Origin: Aulosira sp. FACHB-615
GTDB lineage: Bacteria > Cyanobacteriota > Cyanobacteriia > Cyanobacteriales > Nostocaceae
Length of the DNA stretch: 64,000 nucleotides
Assembly: GCF_014698045.1 (NCBI RefSeq)
Contig: NZ_JACJSE010000002.1
Coordinates: forward strand, 496,001 to 560,000
Direction of reading: 5' to 3'
Shown here: positions 61,680 to 64,000 of the stretch, piece after piece
Position numbering within the stretch: position 1 is the stretch's first letter
Layout: the number at the start of each line of letters is the position of its first letter
The notes under the pieces: generated by a model
Databases searched by the model: none
What the model saw: only the letters and a program-made list of their open reading frames with translations
What the model was told of the DNA's origin: nothing
Translations under genes and position numbers: made by a program

Positions 61680-61756
61680 ATAGCAGTCCGATTTGATTTT
61701 TGAACAAATACGTAGTAGCGCGGCAAGCCTTAAATGTTGCATGATAAATTTCTTGT

Positions 61757-61890
61757 GGGATGGGCTTCTAGCCCGTCCGGTGCGGGCAGGATGCCCACAC
61801 CACAAGAGTTATTTTTATGCCCTATTTTAGCCTTGCCACGCCAGTAGGGTGTGTTAGCGACAGCGTAACGCACCTACAGTTACGGCTTAA
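61757..61890. repeat. Two dispersed intergenic repeats
   Basis: GTGGGATGGGCTTCTAGCCC then GTCCGGTGCGGGCAGGATGCCC (about 61757-61800) and GTAGGGTGTGTTAGCGACAG then CGTAACGCACCTAC (about 61846-61880) are both well-known types of small dispersed repeat in Nostoc-like genomes. The second forms a hairpin through GGTGTGTTA/TAACGCACC. Confidence 0.75.
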
Positions 61891-61921
61891 TGCCTCCGCA
61901 GACTTTAAAAGTAATCAGCAC

Positions 61922-61947
61922 AAAAAACCCCCGAATTTGATCAGGGG
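61922..61947 (-). terminator. Intrinsic terminator of the ndh-nadK operon
   Basis: On the minus strand CCCCTGAT/ATTCGGGGG forms a stem followed by TTTTTTG. It lies 86 bp after the nadK stop. Confidence 0.75.
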
Positions 61948-62032
61948 CTAAGAGTTCATAAAATTACTAACTTGATGCAATTACCTGTGATCAAAAGCTG
62001 AGAGTTACCCCCAGACAACTGGGGACTGTCAA

Positions 62033-62953
62033 TCAATTACGATGATTGTTACTGTAGCGAACCCTTGTACCTGCCCAGAGTAACTTTTCGCGCAGTGTTT
62101 GATAATAGGAATTGTTTTCGCGTAAGACAATAAATTTAGCTCGACACTCAGCCATTCGCACATCAACGCGATGTCCAGGCCAAATGGAAGTAGATAACAC
62201 CCCATCCATCCACAATTTAGTACTTAAATCGTAATCGCCCAAAGGCCAAATACTCACCACCACCCCAGGCGGTAACACCAAGGGACGGCTAGACAGGCTC
62301 ATCGGACAAATGGGAGTAATGGTGACAGCTTCCATCCCGTCGTGCATGATGGGGCCACTTGCCGAAACAGTGTAACCAGTAGAACCTGTAGGAGTAGAAA
62401 TAATCAACCCGTCTCCTACATACTGATCGACTACTTCACCATCAATTTCCATTTCGAGGATAGAAGTGATCATGCGATCGGCAGAAGCGGGTTTAACACA
62501 AAATTCATTTAATGCTAGGTAGCGTTCGGTGACTGGTTCTAAATTCGTGCGATGACCTTCATACACTGCGGCTTGTAGCATCATTCGCCGTTGAATGGCA
62601 TAACGATCCTCAAACAGCCGATCCCATACTTTTTCTGTATCTTGAAATTCATCTACAGACTCGGTTAAAAAGCCCAGATGACCGCCCACATTCACGCCAA
62701 GAATGGGGATACCAGCTGGGGCTAAATGTCTGGCACTAGTTAAAACAGTACCATCACCACCGAGTACTAAAGCCATGTCAATTGGTTGATTAGACGATGC
62801 CAAAAATACCGGGTAAGGGTTATCTTTTGGCCCGCTAGGCCCCATCAGTACATGACAACCGCGATTTTCTAGCTGCTTGGCACAAATTTCTGCCCAGCGT
62901 TTACTTTGAGAATCTCGCGCCTTATAAGCAATGATTACCTGCTTGAGTTGCAC
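62033..62953 (-). CDS. nadK: NAD(+) kinase
   Basis: A 306-residue ATP-NAD kinase that makes NADP. The GGDG motif is residues 65-68 in DMALVLGGDGTVLTSARHL; others are NVGGHLGFLTE, RYLALNEFCVKPA, VDQYVGDGLIISTPTGSTGYTVSASGP and SSRPLVLPPG. I use GTG at 62953 (MQLKQVIIAYKARD), although TTG at 62959, next to the ndhE stop, is also possible. It directly follows ndhE, with which it is surely cotranscribed; cyanobacteria often have a nadK behind the ndh genes, linking NADP supply with NDH-1. Confidence 0.95.
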   Translation of the reverse strand: MQLKQVIIAYKARDSQSKRWAEICAKQLENRGCHVLMGPSGPKDNPYPVFLASSNQPIDMALVLGGDGTVLTSARHLAPAGIPILGVNVGGHLGFLTESVDEFQDTEKVWDRLFEDRYAIQRRMMLQAAVYEGHRTNLEPVTERYLALNEFCVKPASADRMITSILEMEIDGEVVDQYVGDGLIISTPTGSTGYTVSASGPIMHDGMEAVTITPICPMSLSSRPLVLPPGVVVSIWPLGDYDLSTKLWMDGVLSTSIWPGHRVDVRMAECRAKFIVLRENNSYYQTLREKLLWAGTRVRYSNNHRN

Positions 62954-62959
62954 GCACAA

Positions 62960-63265
62960 TTACCATTTCAGGAGATTAAACTGCTCCATATCGACGGTAT
63001 CACGGTTGCGATAAATGGCCAAAACGATCGCCAAACCTACCGCCGCTTCGGCAGCAGCCACAGTAATGACAAATACGGTAAATACTTGGCCTTTAATTAA
63101 TGTTGAGTCAAGAAAGTTGGAAAATGCCATTAAATTCAAATTAACAGCATTTAGCAGTAGCTCAATTGACATCAGCACCCGCACAGCATTACGACTGGTA
63201 ATTAAACCATAAATGCCGATACAAAACAAAGCGGCGGCCAGTAATAAAAAGTACTGAAGTTGCAT
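62960..63265 (-). CDS. ndhE: NAD(P)H-quinone oxidoreductase subunit 4L (NdhE)
   Basis: A 101-residue membrane subunit of the cyanobacterial NDH-1 complex, homologue of NuoK. Three hydrophobic helices: YFLLLAAALFCIGIYGLITS, LMSIELLLNAVNLNLMAFSN with the conserved membrane Glu, and FVITVAAAEAAVGLAIVLAI with the second Glu, both needed for proton pumping, then YRNRDTVDMEQFNLLKW. Full length. ATG at 63265. Upstream is ndhG, with a 151-bp spacer containing tandem repeats; downstream nadK follows at once. Confidence 0.97.
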   Translation of the reverse strand: MQLQYFLLLAAALFCIGIYGLITSRNAVRVLMSIELLLNAVNLNLMAFSNFLDSTLIKGQVFTVFVITVAAAEAAVGLAIVLAIYRNRDTVDMEQFNLLKW

Positions 63266-63309
63266 GAATCCTAGTATTCCTTGTAAAGTTTGCTGGCTGT
63301 AAATCTTTT

Positions 63310-63400
63310 GTTGAGGTTGGGTGTAAGGGTATAAGGGTGTAAGGGTGTTGAATATTTACACCCTTACACCCCTGCACCCTTGGCCTAAACCATGATTTCT
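63310..63400. repeat. GTGTAAGGGT tandem/inverted repeat between ndhG and ndhE
   Basis: GTGTAAGGGTATAAGGGTGT (from 63321) then AAGGGTG are direct units, and further on TTTACACCCTTACACCCC and GCACCCTTGG are inverted copies, so the spacer can form a long hairpin. It splits an otherwise tight ndh operon. Confidence 0.75.
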
Positions 63401-63416
63401 CGTTGTCATGGAAAAT

Positions 63417-64000
63417 TTACTCTTGGCTGTCTCTACCTGCTGATACAAGTTCTCTGGGGCGTTCTGGCAAAGTTAGAACAGTTGATTGTGAAACTTGATC
63501 TGGCAGATACTCACGTCGCGCCAAAATAATTGCGCCTACCATTGCCATCAGCAACAAAATAGAAGCCAACTCAAAGGGTAATAAAAAGTCGCTGAAGAAA
63601 TGCTCACCAATCAACACTATCGAACTTTCACCAGCTACGGGTGTAGTGGAGTATGCCCAAGGTGTTGCCAAAACCATTGCACTCAACAAGCCAAATAGCC
63701 CAATACTAACTACACCTGTGAGTACTTTCCGCACGCCAGCACTGGGAAATGGGGCAAAATCTTGGCGCTTGTTCACCAACATAATGGCGAACAAAATTAA
63801 CACGTTAACCGCCCCAACATAAATCAGCACTTGGGCTGCGGCTACAAAGTCCGCATTCAGCAACAGGTACATTCCCGCAATGCTGATAAATACGCCTCCT
63901 AGCAAAAAGGCAGAATAAACAATGCTGGAAGACAACACTACACCCAGTGCTGCGCCAATCAGCATTACTGCTAGTACACCAAACGAAATAATCTGTACAC
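63417..64000 (-). CDS. ndhG: NADH-quinone oxidoreductase subunit J (NdhG), start outside window
   Basis: The NuoJ/NdhG membrane subunit of NDH-1. The readable part has VVLSSSIVYSAFLLGGVFIS, LLNADFVAAAQVLIYVGAVN, VLILFAIMLVNKRQDF and a C-terminal tail (DQVSQSTVLTLPERPRE). An ATG exists at 63965, but the frame runs open to the window edge (VQIISFGVLAVMLIG...) and this upstream sequence continues the first helix, so the true start probably lies beyond 64000. The complex couples ferredoxin oxidation to plastoquinone reduction in thylakoid cyclic electron flow. The next genes upstream, normally ndhI and ndhA, would be outside. Confidence 0.95.
   Translation of the reverse strand, partial: VQIISFGVLAVMLIGAALGVVLSSSIVYSAFLLGGVFISIAGMYLLLNADFVAAAQVLIYVGAVNVLILFAIMLVNKRQDFAPFPSAGVRKVLTGVVSIGLFGLLSAMVLATPWAYSTTPVAGESSIVLIGEHFFSDFLLPFELASILLLMAMVGAIILARREYLPDQVSQSTVLTLPERPRELVSAGRDSQE

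Overview
The window reads as chromosome of a filamentous, probably heterocyst-forming cyanobacterium (Nostocales; Nostoc/Anabaena/Calothrix-like). Evidence for this is the frequent HIP1 octamer GCGATCGC, heptanucleotide tandem repeats and small palindromic dispersed repeats between genes, ndhG/ndhE for the photosynthetic NDH-1 complex, a thylakoid thioredoxin-like factor, and several families common in Nostocales (Uma2/DUF820, CHAT-CHASE2, DUF1822, MurT/GatD). Genes lie on both strands in short operons.

Layout. 1-3.3 kb: a DUF1822 gene and a CHAT-CHASE2 caspase-like sensor running off the left edge. 3.4-6.0 kb: two convergent GT4 glycosyltransferases, both altered by repeat DNA. 6.4-10.5 kb: a membrane protein, then a same-strand cassette of Uma2 nuclease, lipoprotein, FHA protein and GT28-like glycosyltransferase. 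10.6-13.5 kb: an AT-rich pair of unassigned genes, a large P-loop GTPase-like protein followed by an HsdR-N-type nuclease; this is the best candidate for an undescribed (defence-like) system. 13.7-25.5 kb: core genes (ftsW, TPR protein, tRNA-Leu, alr, HNH, DHH phosphoesterase, sugar-binding lipoprotein, MFS, accD) with a family of short TIR elements, one nested inside another. 26.3-32.6 kb: ychF, a proline-rich small ORF, a nucleotidyltransferase/phosphomannomutase-like fusion, and a thylakoid factor.

32.9-36.4 kb: murT and gatD, encoding the two subunits of lipid II isoglutaminyl synthase, separated by an unrelated opposite-strand gene. 36.8-40.2 kb: cupin, animal-type haem peroxidase, a decayed lgt-like gene. 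40.9-47.9 kb: aspartoacylase/Uma2/membrane-protein operon, hemE, HicB-like/Uma2 overlapping pair, epimerase, VapBC-like pair, another Uma2. 48.1-55.2 kb: B12-binding radical SAM, DUF6745-like, CHRD and M16 peptidase. 55.8-58.9 kb: a vanadium-haloperoxidase homologue whose second motif lacks the usual His, followed at its stop codon by a solo IS605-type TnpB element. 59-64 kb: phosphodiester glycosidase-like lipoprotein, retropepsin-like protease, nucleoside phosphorylase, and the ndhG-ndhE-nadK cluster running off the right edge.

Themes: cell-envelope synthesis (ftsW, alr, murT/gatD, several glycosyltransferases, the nucleotidyltransferase fusion), photosynthesis and metabolism (accD, hemE, ndh, nadK), and accessory nuclease/toxin-type modules (four Uma2, HNH, HsdR-N, PIN, TnpB). 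Several start codons were moved from the longest possible ORF to a better supported start; this is stated in each entry. No CRISPR array, rRNA or prophage was seen.
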